7,806 nt of DNA from Minisyncoccota bacterium (GCA_020050775.1 JAGVKC010000019.1:1-7806), one strand, 5' to 3'. Counted from the first letter of the stretch, positions 1 to 6,724 are shown. Made by a program: numbers and translations. The notes: generated by a model not told the origin, from the letters alone.

Positions 1-346
1 GGCGCACTGCTTCGTCGACATCTGTGATGCCAGGAAGTTCCACTACAAGACGCTGATCTCCAGCACCAAGTGCACCACCCTGTTCAACTTGTACGAGAGG
101 CTCGCCAACACCAAAAGCGTTTATGCGGCGCTCTACCACTTCGCGCAGTGTCGCAAGAGAGTCCTGTGTGTCTGCAGGAGTAAGTTTCGAGTTGTCTGCT
201 TTATACACCAGGTGCGTGCCACCCTGGAGGTCTAGGCCAAGCTTAAAGGCAAAACGCCCATCTGGGGACTCGCTTTTCCATACAAAAAGTCCCACTAGAA
301 GCGAGAGGATGATGACCACGACCGCGCTATAGCGCAATGCGAACAT
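1..346 (-). CDS. secD: Protein translocase subunit SecD, N-terminal part (runs off the window)
   Basis: SecD is the membrane partner of SecF that helps drive late stages of Sec-dependent export. About 115 N-terminal codons are visible; the rest lies left of the window. One membrane helix spans about residues 7-23. It is followed by the hallmark KLGLDLQGGTHLVY at 35-48, and by the periplasmic P1 domain with RRINAFGVGEP at 73-83 and LVVELPGITDVDEAVR at 100-115. These match SecD and not SecF. The ATG at 346 is preferred because the in-frame stop upstream (TAG, overlapping the end of folD) leaves no other normal start codon. A GGGGAG lies 25 nt upstream, too far for a standard ribosome site, while a TGCTATTCT (extended -10-like) ends 7 nt before the ATG. 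The gene starts 19 nt after the folD stop in the same direction, so it may also be read from the folD transcript. Confidence 0.95.
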   Translation of the reverse strand, partial: MFALRYSAVVVIILSLLVGLFVWKSESPDGRFAFKLGLDLQGGTHLVYKADNSKLTPADTQDSLATLREVVERRINAFGVGEPLVQVEQGGALGAGDQRLVVELPGITDVDEAVR

Positions 347-353
347 GCCGATG

Positions 354-362
354 AGAATAGCA
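354..362 (-). promoter_or_regulatory. Possible extended -10 element of secD (leaderless)
   Basis: On the minus strand the sequence TGC-TATTCT ends 7 nt before the secD ATG. That spacing would put the transcription start on or next to the start codon. No convincing -35 box is visible about 17 nt upstream. A chance match cannot be excluded. Confidence 0.33.
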
Positions 363-365
363 GAT

Positions 366-1139
366 TTAACACTCCCCTGCTAGGGCAAACAGATTTTTAA
401 ATATCATCGCAACCGCGATAGGGCCTACACCACCTGGGACCGGTGTATATATAGAAGCGACTTCTGCGCAGGCCGGATCGGCGTCTCCCATGAGCTTTCC
501 TGCGCTTTCGCTGGTACCAGCATCAATGAGCACAACCCCATCTTTAAGCATCTCTGGTTTTACTATGCCTGGCTCCCCTGCTCCTAAGACCACAATGTCT
601 GCTTCTTGCAGTGCTACAAGTGAATCTCCGTTCACCAATGTAGTTACATTCGCGCCCAGCTCGCGCAATAGCACAGCCGATGGAGCGCCGACCAAACGGC
701 CCGCACCTAGTACCACTGCGTTTTTTCCTTGTGCTTCAACATTTGAAATAGAAAGTATGTGTTGCACTGCTTCTGCAACAGGAGGCCGTACAGAAGCATT
801 AGTGGTGAGCCCATCTACATTATGAGAAGCCGGTAGCGCCTCAATGAGCTTTGCTGTATCGGTTACTCTTGGCAACGGAAGTTGGAGAATAATTCCCTGC
901 GTAGCTTCTACAAGTTCTTGTAGTGCCTGAAGTTCTTCTACCTCAGTTGCGTCTGCCGCAAGTTCTCGGCGCACGACTGTTACACCTAAACGCTCTGCCA
1001 CGCGAGACTTTATACGGATGAAAGATTCGGTTGCAGCGTCTCCCGCGCTCATAAGTACGCCAAGCTTCAAACCGTGCATATTTTTTTGCGCAAGGCTCTC
1101 TACAATGTCTGCTGCTAACGCCTTTCCGTCGATAATCAC
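366..1139 (-). CDS. folD: Bifunctional methylenetetrahydrofolate dehydrogenase/cyclohydrolase FolD
   Basis: FolD interconverts 5,10-methylene-, 5,10-methenyl- and 10-formyl-tetrahydrofolate in the cytosol, supplying one-carbon units. The 257-residue protein is somewhat shorter than the usual 280 or so. Family landmarks are MIIDGKALA at the start, IRIKSR with the catalytic Lys at 44, ILQLPLP with Gln86, VDG with Asp109, a Rossmann GAGRLVGAP at 145-153 for the dinucleotide, and YTPVPGGVGPIAVAM at 231-245. Two family-typical features differ: the usual Tyr four residues before the catalytic Lys is Phe40, and the PCTP segment before the Rossmann domain reads RPPVAEAV (118-125). The start is GTG, with AGGA 7 nt upstream that also lies inside a possible -10 hexamer. 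The gene lies just after the galE terminator and 19 nt before secD. The assignment is firm; whether both activities remain is uncertain. Confidence 0.95.
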   Translation of the reverse strand: MIIDGKALAADIVESLAQKNMHGLKLGVLMSAGDAATESFIRIKSRVAERLGVTVVRRELAADATEVEELQALQELVEATQGIILQLPLPRVTDTAKLIEALPASHNVDGLTTNASVRPPVAEAVQHILSISNVEAQGKNAVVLGAGRLVGAPSAVLLRELGANVTTLVNGDSLVALQEADIVVLGAGEPGIVKPEMLKDGVVLIDAGTSESAGKLMGDADPACAEVASIYTPVPGGVGPIAVAMIFKNLFALAGEC

Positions 1140-1145
1140 CGCGTC

Positions 1146-1154
1146 ATCCTAACA
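1146..1154 (-). promoter_or_regulatory. Possible extended -10 element of folD
   Basis: TGT-TAGGAT on the minus strand ends 6 nt before the folD GTG, placing a start of transcription at the start codon. It lies immediately after the T-tail of the galE terminator, where folD would need its own promoter. No -35 box is apparent. The AGGA inside it could instead act as a ribosome site on a longer readthrough transcript. Confidence 0.35.
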
Positions 1155-1188
1155 CAAAAATAAAACCCCGGCGCGTACGCCGGGGTTT
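1155..1188 (-). terminator. Intrinsic terminator downstream of galE
   Basis: An inverted repeat forms an 11-bp stem, AAACCCCGGCG (1188-1178 read on minus) with CGCCGGGGTTT (1173-1163), closed by a 4-nt loop. On the minus strand it is followed by the T-rich tail TTTTATTTTTG. It begins only a few bases after the galE stop codon, so it ends the galE transcript before folD. The stem is GC-rich and perfect, which makes this the clearest terminator in the window. Confidence 0.87.
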
Positions 1189-1191
1189 GTG

Positions 1192-2172
1192 TTATGTCTG
1201 TTCGGAACGCTCCCAATGAAGCTGATCTGCGATCATGAACGGCAGATCATCATGAGCCGGCACCCAGTTAAGTTCCTGGCGAATGCGACTGGAGTCTGCA
1301 ATAAGCTCAGCAGGGTCTCCAGCGCGCGCAGCAGAAACGACATAGTGCGTGCTTTTGCGAGTGACTGTCTCTACCATCTTGATGACTTCCAAAACAGTAT
1401 AACCGTGGCCGTAGCCGCAGTTATAGACCTTTGATTCGCCGCCCTTCTGTAGATACTCCAGAGCCGCAAGATGCGCCTGTGCCAGGTCCACGACATGGAT
1501 GTAATCGCGGATGCACGTGCCGTCCTTAGTCGGATAGCTCGTACCGAAAATTTCGATGCGAGGCGCACGGCCCATCACAACCGCAAGCGCTTTGCGAATG
1601 AGATGCGACGGATTGTTCTCGAGCTTATATCCAACACGGCCCTTCGGGTCGCAACCCACTACGTTAAAGTAGCGCAGCGCGACGTAACGCATCTTGCTCT
1701 TCTGGCATACATCCTTTAAATGCTCTTCGCCAATCACCTTCGAGCGCCCGTAATTATTTATCGGCTCCAAAGGCGCATCTTCGTCGACCTTGCTCATGTT
1801 CGGTTGCCCGTAGACAGCAGCAGTCGATGACTGAATGAAGTGAGGTACGCCAGCATTTGCAGCGGCGCGCATAAGCATCTGAGCCTTGGTCGCATTGTTC
1901 TCGAAGTACATCTCCGGAAATTTTTCGCTTTCCGGGACACTCACATATGCCGCGAAATTAAATACGGCACCAATATGGTGTTCCTCAAGAATCGTCTTAA
2001 TAAGCTCCTCGTTGCCAATATCGCCCTCAACAGTAATGATATTGGCATGTTCCGGAAACTTATGAGCACGCTCCATACTGTCCAGAGCAATGACTTTATA
2101 GCCCGCTTCAGCAAGCATCAGGGCGGTATGGCCACCTATGTAGCCCGCCGCACCCGTAACTAGGACTTTCAT
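1192..2172 (-). CDS. galE: UDP-glucose 4-epimerase
   Basis: GalE interconverts UDP-glucose and UDP-galactose (in some members also the N-acetyl forms) using tightly bound NAD; it is cytosolic and feeds glycan synthesis. From the chosen start the protein is 326 residues, a normal length. It is an extended short-chain dehydrogenase: GAAGYIGG at 7-14 binds NAD, FNFAAYVSVPES spans 71-82, SSTAAVYG at 115-122 carries the catalytic Ser/Thr, and the YGRSK pair is Tyr141/Lys145. TKDGTCIRDYIHVVDLAQAH (215-234) is characteristic of GalE. The ATG at 2172 has GGAG 8 nt upstream and begins exactly at the Rossmann strand MKVLVTG; an open frame continues to 2232 but adds a non-homologous-looking extension. 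It lies 69 nt after the sugar transferase gene in the same direction and ends in a strong terminator. Substrate preference cannot be told from sequence alone. Confidence 0.95.
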   Translation of the reverse strand: MKVLVTGAAGYIGGHTALMLAEAGYKVIALDSMERAHKFPEHANIITVEGDIGNEELIKTILEEHHIGAVFNFAAYVSVPESEKFPEMYFENNATKAQMLMRAAANAGVPHFIQSSTAAVYGQPNMSKVDEDAPLEPINNYGRSKVIGEEHLKDVCQKSKMRYVALRYFNVVGCDPKGRVGYKLENNPSHLIRKALAVVMGRAPRIEIFGTSYPTKDGTCIRDYIHVVDLAQAHLAALEYLQKGGESKVYNCGYGHGYTVLEVIKMVETVTRKSTHYVVSAARAGDPAELIADSSRIRQELNWVPAHDDLPFMIADQLHWERSEQT

Positions 2173-2203
2173 GGTGTTATCTCCGATGTTCATATCTGCC
2201 CGC

Positions 2204-2232
2204 ACCCTAACACAGGGACTTGGCGGGTACAA
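2204..2232 (-). promoter_or_regulatory. Possible galE promoter
   Basis: The 69-nt gap before galE contains TTGTAC (2232-2227), 17 nt, then TGT-TAGGGT (-10-like, 2209-2204) on the minus strand. This would give a leader of roughly 25 nt carrying the GGAG ribosome site. The hexamers match consensus poorly (about 3 of 6 each), and no terminator separates galE from the upstream sugar transferase. Co-transcription is equally possible. Confidence 0.25.
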
Positions 2233-2241
2233 TCTTCTCTT

Positions 2242-3585
2242 TTAAACCCCACTGCGAGAAAGAAGTTTCTTGATAGTTTTAAGCACTATAGTCGCATCGA
2301 GAACCAATGAGCGATGTTTTAGATAATAGAGGTCGTACGAAAGTTTTTCACGCGTAGCTTCTACTTCGGTCCCGTGGTGCGGGTGGTTGTCATGATAAAG
2401 CTGCGCCCAGCCGGAGAGGCCAGGTTTTACTAAGTGGCGCAAGTTGTAGTACGGAATCTCGCGCGCGTACTCTTCTACAAGTGCAGGAAATTCTGGCCGC
2501 GGCCCAATGAGCGACATGTCGCCAACAAGGACACTCCAGAGTTGCGGAATTTCATCGAGGCGCGTTTTGCGTAGCACTCGCCCGACAGGCGTTACTACAA
2601 GTTTACTTTTGAGCACCTCCCCGCCTTGGTCGCTTCCACTCATGCTGCGGAACTTCGACATGACGAAGCTTTTATTATTCTCTCCTGTACGCATCTGGCG
2701 ATAAAAAACAGGGCCGCCGTCTTGAATTTTTGTAGCGAGCGCAAGAAAGGGATACAAGAGTAGGGACACTACGCCGGCACAAAACGCGACTACAATATCC
2801 ATCATTCTCTTAAGCGGGTCATAGAGCATATGGCCCTGGCGGGAAATATGGCGAGCCACCCACTGCTCATCTACCAACGAGAGCGGTACGCGGCCAAAGA
2901 CTTCTTCGTAGAGCGCGGAGGAGTCGAAGAAACGTACCCCCCTAAAGACATAGTTATAGAGTTCGGAAAACGCGGCTCGCACGCGCTGGTCATTAAAGTC
3001 CGCTATGACGATGCGCGCCTGGTGTGCCTCAATAGCGTCAGTGACTGCATCAAGTACCGGCTCGCCGTTAGGAACCACTACCGCGACAATGCGCGCCGGA
3101 GCATGAGGCGCTAAACGCAATGCGGTCACAAGTTCGCGGACTTCAACGCTGTCGCCCACGACAACTGCTGCCTCAGGTTTCTGGAGACCCAAGCGCGGAT
3201 ATAGAAAGACACGCCAACACAGTACCAAAAAGAAGGACACGAAAAGATAAATAAGGAGAAGAGTTTTCGGTGCGATACCAAAAGAGGGTGTCAAAAAGAA
3301 GAAGATAGCAGCTACGGCGATATTAAAGGTCTGTGCCACAAGGAGCGCAACAGAAAAGGCGCGGCGTGCGAGAATGATAGAGCGGCTCTCGTAGAGTCCT
3401 GCAATAAAGAAGACCACTACCCAGCCTGCAAAAAGGAACGAGAACGGGGAGAGGTGAGCGAGAAAGAGTTCCTGCGATGGCATTTCAAGCGTACGCAAGG
3501 TCAAAGAGAGCCATAGCGCAAAGGCGAAAAAGAAGAGATCTCCTAGAAATAGGACGAGCGTCCTCGGGCGAAAAGCCGTTGTCAT
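2242..3585 (-). CDS. WcaJ-like polyprenyl-phosphate sugar-1-phosphate transferase
   Basis: This membrane enzyme starts glycan assembly by moving a sugar-1-phosphate from a nucleotide sugar to undecaprenyl phosphate. From the ATG it has 447 residues, typical of the long, WcaJ/WbaP-type members. Four N-terminal membrane helices lie near 8-29, 49-64, 80-99 and 108-125. A soluble nucleotide-binding-like domain follows (about 138-225), then the membrane-inserted helix near 262-285 and the C-terminal catalytic domain. Catalytic landmarks are KFRSM (311-315), the Asp-Glu pair in RLDEIPQLW (Asp344-Glu345), GDMSLIGPRPE (355-365), KPGLSGWAQ (387-395) and YDLYYLKHRS near the end. A GTG nine bases upstream (3594) is an alternative start. 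Neither start has a Shine-Dalgarno site. The gene is divergent from a GT4 glycosyltransferase and upstream of galE, which fits a surface-polysaccharide role. The sugar used is unknown. Confidence 0.93.
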   Translation of the reverse strand: MTTAFRPRTLVLFLGDLFFFAFALWLSLTLRTLEMPSQELFLAHLSPFSFLFAGWVVVFFIAGLYESRSIILARRAFSVALLVAQTFNIAVAAIFFFLTPSFGIAPKTLLLIYLFVSFFLVLCWRVFLYPRLGLQKPEAAVVVGDSVEVRELVTALRLAPHAPARIVAVVVPNGEPVLDAVTDAIEAHQARIVIADFNDQRVRAAFSELYNYVFRGVRFFDSSALYEEVFGRVPLSLVDEQWVARHISRQGHMLYDPLKRMMDIVVAFCAGVVSLLLYPFLALATKIQDGGPVFYRQMRTGENNKSFVMSKFRSMSGSDQGGEVLKSKLVVTPVGRVLRKTRLDEIPQLWSVLVGDMSLIGPRPEFPALVEEYAREIPYYNLRHLVKPGLSGWAQLYHDNHPHHGTEVEATREKLSYDLYYLKHRSLVLDATIVLKTIKKLLSRSGV

Positions 3586-3594
3586 AGGTTGCAC

Positions 3595-3613
3595 GATATA
3601 TTACAACAAATAC
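3595..3613. promoter_or_regulatory. Short divergent promoter region
   Basis: Only about 20-30 nt separate the starts of the two divergent glycan genes, and it is AT-rich. On plus, TATATT (3597-3602) lies 11 nt before the ATG at 3614. On minus, TAATAT (3603-3598) or TATATC (3600-3595) lies 9-12 nt before the ATG at 3585. The two -10-like boxes overlap, so the -35 regions would fall inside the opposite gene and the two promoters would compete. Neither gene has a Shine-Dalgarno sequence, so both transcripts would carry only a few leader bases. Confidence 0.42.
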
Positions 3614-4129
3614 ATGAAAAAGAAAGTTCTCATAACCGTAACCAAGTCAAATTTTGGAGGCGCGCAGCGCTATGTTTTTGACCTTGCAACTACCCTTCCC
3701 AAGGACAAATTCGAAGTGTCTGTAGTATCCGGCGGTACAGGCGCAGCCAATGCCGCCAGTGGAACACTAGAGCAAAAGTTGCGCGAAGCGCATATACCCA
3801 TCTTTTTTATTAAGGCCTTTATGCGGGATATTTCTTTTCGGCAGGAATGGCGCGCATTGCGAGAATTGGTGGCGCTGTACCGTACAGAAAAACCTGACAT
3901 TGTGCACCTTAACTCTTCAAAAGCTGGAGGCCTTGGTGCGCTTGCGGCGCGTATCGCGCGGGTTCCGCGCATAGTCTTTACTGTGCACGGTCTTCCGCAA
4001 GACGAAGACCGCGGAGCGCTTACGCGGATGCTCATAGCGCTCGCTACCTGGGCAAGCTTTATTCTTTCACACCGAGTTATTGCAATCTCGCAGAATAATT
4101 TCAAACGCATTCAAAGATTCCCCTTTTGA
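3614..4129 (+). CDS. Glycosyltransferase family 4, N-terminal (acceptor-binding) half, ended by an in-frame TGA
   Basis: This is the first Rossmann domain of a GT-B fold glycosyltransferase. Visible features are the opening strand KKVLITVT, the glycine loop SNFGGAQRYVFDLA (12-25), the strand PDIVHLNSSKAGGLGALAA in the 90s to 110s, and the stretch FTVHGLPQDEDRG followed by HRVIAISQNNFKRI. It stops at TGA (4127-4129, codon 172) about ten codons before the usual end of this domain. The same frame continues without a shift into RTKVRLVHNGI and the second domain, so 3614-4750 reads as one 379-codon gene with one internal stop. There is no Shine-Dalgarno site at the ATG. It could be a nonsense mutation, a sequence error, readthrough, or a true split gene. 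On its own this half lacks the nucleotide-sugar site and should be inactive. Confidence 0.85.
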   Translation: MKKKVLITVTKSNFGGAQRYVFDLATTLPKDKFEVSVVSGGTGAANAASGTLEQKLREAHIPIFFIKAFMRDISFRQEWRALRELVALYRTEKPDIVHLNSSKAGGLGALAARIARVPRIVFTVHGLPQDEDRGALTRMLIALATWASFILSHRVIAISQNNFKRIQRFPF

Positions 4130-4147
4130 CGCACCAAAGTCCGGCTC

Positions 4148-4750
4148 GTGCATAACGGTATTGCGCCCGCAGATTTGTTAGGGCGTACTGAGGCTCGCAA
4201 CGCTTTGCAGATTCCGCTTGGCACTAACGTCATAGGCGCGCTTGGAGAACTTACCTGGAATAAAAATTACCCTGTCCTTATCCGCGCAGCGGGAATTCTT
4301 AAGCGCGAAGGAAAAGAGTTTCTCATCTACATTATAGGCGACGGAGAAGAGGCTGCGTTTCTACAAACACTTGCAGAAGAAGTGGGCGTAGCAGAGCATA
4401 TCCGCTTCTTAGGGTTTGTACCGGATGCTAGAAAGTACATGCGGGCATTCGATATATTTGTTCTTCCCTCTTTAAAAGAAGGACTGCCGTATGTACTTTT
4501 GGAGGCGGGGGCAGCTAAGCTGCCTCTCATAGGGAGCCGCATACCAGGTATAGAAGAAGTAATTACGCACAAAGAAACCGGTTTACTCTTCGATGTGCAT
4601 AACGAACGTGGACTCGCTGACGCGCTTACGCTCTTTCACGAAGACACATTTCTTCGCGAAGTAGTTTCAACCGCACTGCACAAGAAAGTGCAGAGTGAAT
4701 TTTCCCTTGCACACATGGCAGAAAAAACTGCCAACGTATACGCGCACTAG
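4148..4750 (+). CDS. Glycosyltransferase family 4, C-terminal (nucleotide-sugar-binding) half
   Basis: This is the second Rossmann domain of the same GT4 enzyme, in the same frame as the upstream half and separated only by the TGA and six sense codons. A GTG at 4148 allows a separate start, giving 200 residues that begin at the interdomain motif HNGI. Typical features are GALGELTWNKNYPVLIRAA, a strand ending IIGDGEE, IRFLGFVPDARKYMRAFDIFVLPS, and the donor-binding EX7E motif, E-GLPYVLL-E (codons 289-297 of the joined gene). IGSRIPGIEEVI and ETGLLF follow. No Shine-Dalgarno sequence precedes the GTG, so independent translation is doubtful. The last codon is TAG within CTAG, shared with the stop of the convergent rodA. 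The neighbouring phosphosugar transferase and galE suggest that it adds a sugar to a lipid-linked glycan; donor and acceptor are unknown. Confidence 0.85.
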   Translation: MHNGIAPADLLGRTEARNALQIPLGTNVIGALGELTWNKNYPVLIRAAGILKREGKEFLIYIIGDGEEAAFLQTLAEEVGVAEHIRFLGFVPDARKYMRAFDIFVLPSLKEGLPYVLLEAGAAKLPLIGSRIPGIEEVITHKETGLLFDVHNERGLADALTLFHEDTFLREVVSTALHKKVQSEFSLAHMAEKTANVYAH

Positions 4751-5895
4751 AGCGCGCTGTAGCCTCCCTTAAATTCCCTATCGAGCGCGTCGCGGTGCGC
4801 TGCGCGCGCATAGCGGCCCATGCCGCTGAGCATGCCGAGCGCCAAGAATTCTGCCAGTAAGTGGGACCCACCATAACTCATGAACGGAATTGTGGTACCG
4901 GTAACAGGAAGGAGCCCCATATTAATGCCCGTGTGCAGCATAAAGTGCGCACCGAAGTAAAAAAGTACTCCGAGCGCAAAAAGTGTTTCGAAGTTAGAAG
5001 CACCTCGCGTCGCAAGGCGCAATATCCGCCAGAAGATAATCCCGTATAAAGAAAATAATAGAAGCACGCCTACGAAGCCCCACTCTTCTGCGAACGCGGC
5101 GAAGATAAAGTCAGTTTGATACTCAGGAAGAAAGCGCAACTTCGACTGTGTGCCATAGCCTATTCCTTTGCCAAGAAGTTCACCGGAGCCGACAGCCACT
5201 GTCGACTGATACGCGTTGTAGACTGCGCCACGTATATCTGCCAGCGGTTGCAAGAACGTCATGATGCGCTGCTTTTGGTAGTCTTCAAACCCGAAAAGCC
5301 AGAGTCCTGCAAACGCGGTAAGCCCGAGCAAAAATACGGCTAAGAGATGTTTTTGTGAGAGGCCAGAGAAGAGCACCATGCCAAGCCATATAAGGAAGAT
5401 GATAATAGCGGAGCCGAAGTCCGGCTGGAGCGCAACGAGCGCGAAGACCAAGAATGCGTACGCCCCCGAAACGAAAATGTGCTGGATGTTGCGTATTTCG
5501 ATATGTCGGCGTGAGAAGTATTTTGCCAGCGCAATAATGAGCACTATCTTTACGAACTCCACCGGTTGCAATGCAAAGAATCCCAAGTCAAACCAACTGC
5601 GTGCGCCTTGCCACGCCTGACCCATAACAACGAGCGCCACCAAGGGTACGATAAGCGCAGCATAGAAAATCGCTGCGATGCTGCCGCGGCGCAGGAAGCG
5701 CCAATCGATACCTGATGCAATAAAAAATACGCCGACTCCTACGACTATCCAAATAGCTTGGCGTATGAAAAAAGGGTCCTGCCCCGTAAACGAATTCATG
5801 GTCAGAAGTCCCAGGCATGCCAAAGTGACCGCAGCACCAAGCGAAAGCCAGTCCACCGATGCGGTCTTTTTTTGAATGTAGCCGGCGAGGGTCAT
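4747..5895 (-). CDS. rodA: RodA, SEDS-family peptidoglycan polymerase
   Basis: SEDS proteins polymerise lipid II into glycan strands together with a class B penicillin-binding protein; RodA acts in side-wall elongation. The 382-residue protein has about ten membrane helices. Landmarks are ARSWFDLGFFALQPVEFVKI (98-117), LQPDFGSA (156-163), the loop VGSGELLGKGIGYGTQSKLRFLPE (235-258) with TDFIFAAFAEEWGF (261-274), and LLPVTGTTIPFMSYGGS (328-344). Asp262 in TDFIF corresponds to the catalytic Asp of E. coli RodA. KLRFLPEYQTDFIF favours RodA over FtsW. The ATG overlaps the TAA of the upstream gene by one base (TAATG) and has no clear ribosome site of its own, so translation is probably coupled. 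The 3' end overlaps the glycosyltransferase by four bases with no terminator between. No PBP gene is in the window. Confidence 0.94.
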   Translation of the reverse strand: MTLAGYIQKKTASVDWLSLGAAVTLACLGLLTMNSFTGQDPFFIRQAIWIVVGVGVFFIASGIDWRFLRRGSIAAIFYAALIVPLVALVVMGQAWQGARSWFDLGFFALQPVEFVKIVLIIALAKYFSRRHIEIRNIQHIFVSGAYAFLVFALVALQPDFGSAIIIFLIWLGMVLFSGLSQKHLLAVFLLGLTAFAGLWLFGFEDYQKQRIMTFLQPLADIRGAVYNAYQSTVAVGSGELLGKGIGYGTQSKLRFLPEYQTDFIFAAFAEEWGFVGVLLLFSLYGIIFWRILRLATRGASNFETLFALGVLFYFGAHFMLHTGINMGLLPVTGTTIPFMSYGGSHLLAEFLALGMLSGMGRYARAAHRDALDREFKGGYSAL

Positions 5896-6647
5896 TAGAA
5901 TGCCGGTAAGACGGTAATTTCTGCGCGCACTACCCCTTCGACCCCTCCTGCCCAGGTAAATGCAATATCCTGCGAAGAACGTTTTGAAATTCTACTCAGT
6001 GTTGTCTGCGAAGCAGCGCGTGCGATACCAGAGGTGTCAAACAATACCGCGACAACTTTAGTGTTGCGCACGTCTTCTATGCCGTCATTCGTAATCGTTG
6101 CGGAAAGCCTGGAAGCATCTGCTGCGATGAATTGGTTAGTGTTGCGCAGTTGCGGAAGCGCCTTAAGATTTCTCTCCCAACGCGGCGTCTCAGTAAATGC
6201 AAACAGTGCGCGCGCAACTTGGCGCGTACCGACTTCTATGCTGGTTTCCAATACAGGCGTATTTTCTACCGGCGGAAGGTCAGTGGTGCCCAAACGCTCC
6301 ACTATAAGCAGGTTTTTGTCGTCAAAGAGCTGGAAAGAATACTGTACGTCGCGCGCACCCGCTGCACCGTTGCGGTTCTCTACATAGGCAGCAATGGTGT
6401 AGGTTGTTTCGCTTGAGCGAAATGCGCGCGTCCAGATGACAACCGGCGCGCGAGCATCTTGCGCGCAGATAAGCGCACACGAGCCGCCACAGTCTATATA
6501 TCTCTCGTCTGCGTTCCATGTGCCATCAAAGCACGTGGGCGCACGTGCAATAAGAGTGTTGTACATAAACCACAACACCACTACCCCAATAATTGTTGCT
6601 ACAGATGTATAGAGGAGTTTGCGTCGAAAGCTCCAAGAGAGTCTCAT
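5895..6647 (-). CDS. Membrane-anchored extracytoplasmic protein with CGGxC-type Cys motif and two beta-sandwich-like segments
   Basis: I cannot assign a function. From the ATG the protein has 250 residues. A short basic N-terminus (RRK at 8-10) precedes a membrane helix at about 11-32, so the rest is probably outside the membrane. A compact motif follows: CFDGTWN, DERYIDCGGSC and a fourth Cys, that is Cys39, Cys53, Cys57 and Cys61. Such C-DG-N-E-DCGG-C motifs occur in many secreted proteins and may form disulfides or bind metal. Two segments, about 78-150 and 175-245, look like beta-sandwich repeats; LSATITNDGIEDVRNTKVVA resembles FxLYD-type domains. A GTG at 6683 could extend the protein by 12 residues, but the ATG has TACAAT 7 nt upstream. 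The TAA overlaps the rodA ATG, so a role in envelope or wall growth next to RodA is plausible but inferred. Confidence 0.82.
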   Translation of the reverse strand: MRLSWSFRRKLLYTSVATIIGVVVLWFMYNTLIARAPTCFDGTWNADERYIDCGGSCALICAQDARAPVVIWTRAFRSSETTYTIAAYVENRNGAAGARDVQYSFQLFDDKNLLIVERLGTTDLPPVENTPVLETSIEVGTRQVARALFAFTETPRWERNLKALPQLRNTNQFIAADASRLSATITNDGIEDVRNTKVVAVLFDTSGIARAASQTTLSRISKRSSQDIAFTWAGGVEGVVRAEITVLPAF

Positions 6648-6654
6648 ATGGACT

Positions 6655-6660
6655 ATTGTA
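6655..6660 (-). promoter_or_regulatory. Possible -10 of the rodA-linked two-gene unit (leaderless)
   Basis: TACAAT (5 of 6 to the -10 consensus) ends exactly 7 nt before the ATG at 6647 on the minus strand. There is no Shine-Dalgarno site, so transcription would begin at the start codon. No -35 is obvious. A second -10-like TATACT lies just before the alternative GTG (about 6686-6691). Confidence 0.42.
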
Positions 6661-6690
6661 TCGCGGAGCGCTATGGTGCGCACGGAGTAT

Positions 6691-6714
6691 AAAAAAGTGT
6701 TAGTGCTCTTAACA
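6691..6714 (-). terminator. Weak terminator-like hairpin at the end of the rRNA operon
   Basis: On the minus strand TGTTA (6714-6710) pairs with TAACA (6702-6698) around a 7-nt loop, and six T residues (6696-6691) follow. The stem is short and AT-rich, so it would be weak on its own. Its position between the 5S region and the next gene is right for the end of the rRNA transcript. Confidence 0.4.
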
Positions 6715-6724
6715 TTGCGGAGTT

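Noticed and set aside
490..825. Plus-strand reading frame inside folD, and similar frames opposite galE, rodA and the membrane protein
   Set aside because: They are antisense to well-recognised genes and show no family features or start signals.
2173..2232. Longer galE start at 2232 or 2193
   Set aside because: The extra residues do not resemble the family, whose proteins begin at the MKVLVTG strand, and only the ATG at 2172 has a well-spaced GGAG.
4127..4129. Reassignment of UGA to glycine, as in Gracilibacteria and Absconditabacteria
   Set aside because: Only one in-frame TGA occurs in more than 2,000 codons of recognisable genes; in those lineages UGA codons are common within genes.
4085..4150. 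Frameshift as the cause of the split glycosyltransferase
   Set aside because: Both halves are in the same frame and family-like residues continue directly after the TGA, so only a single codon is affected.
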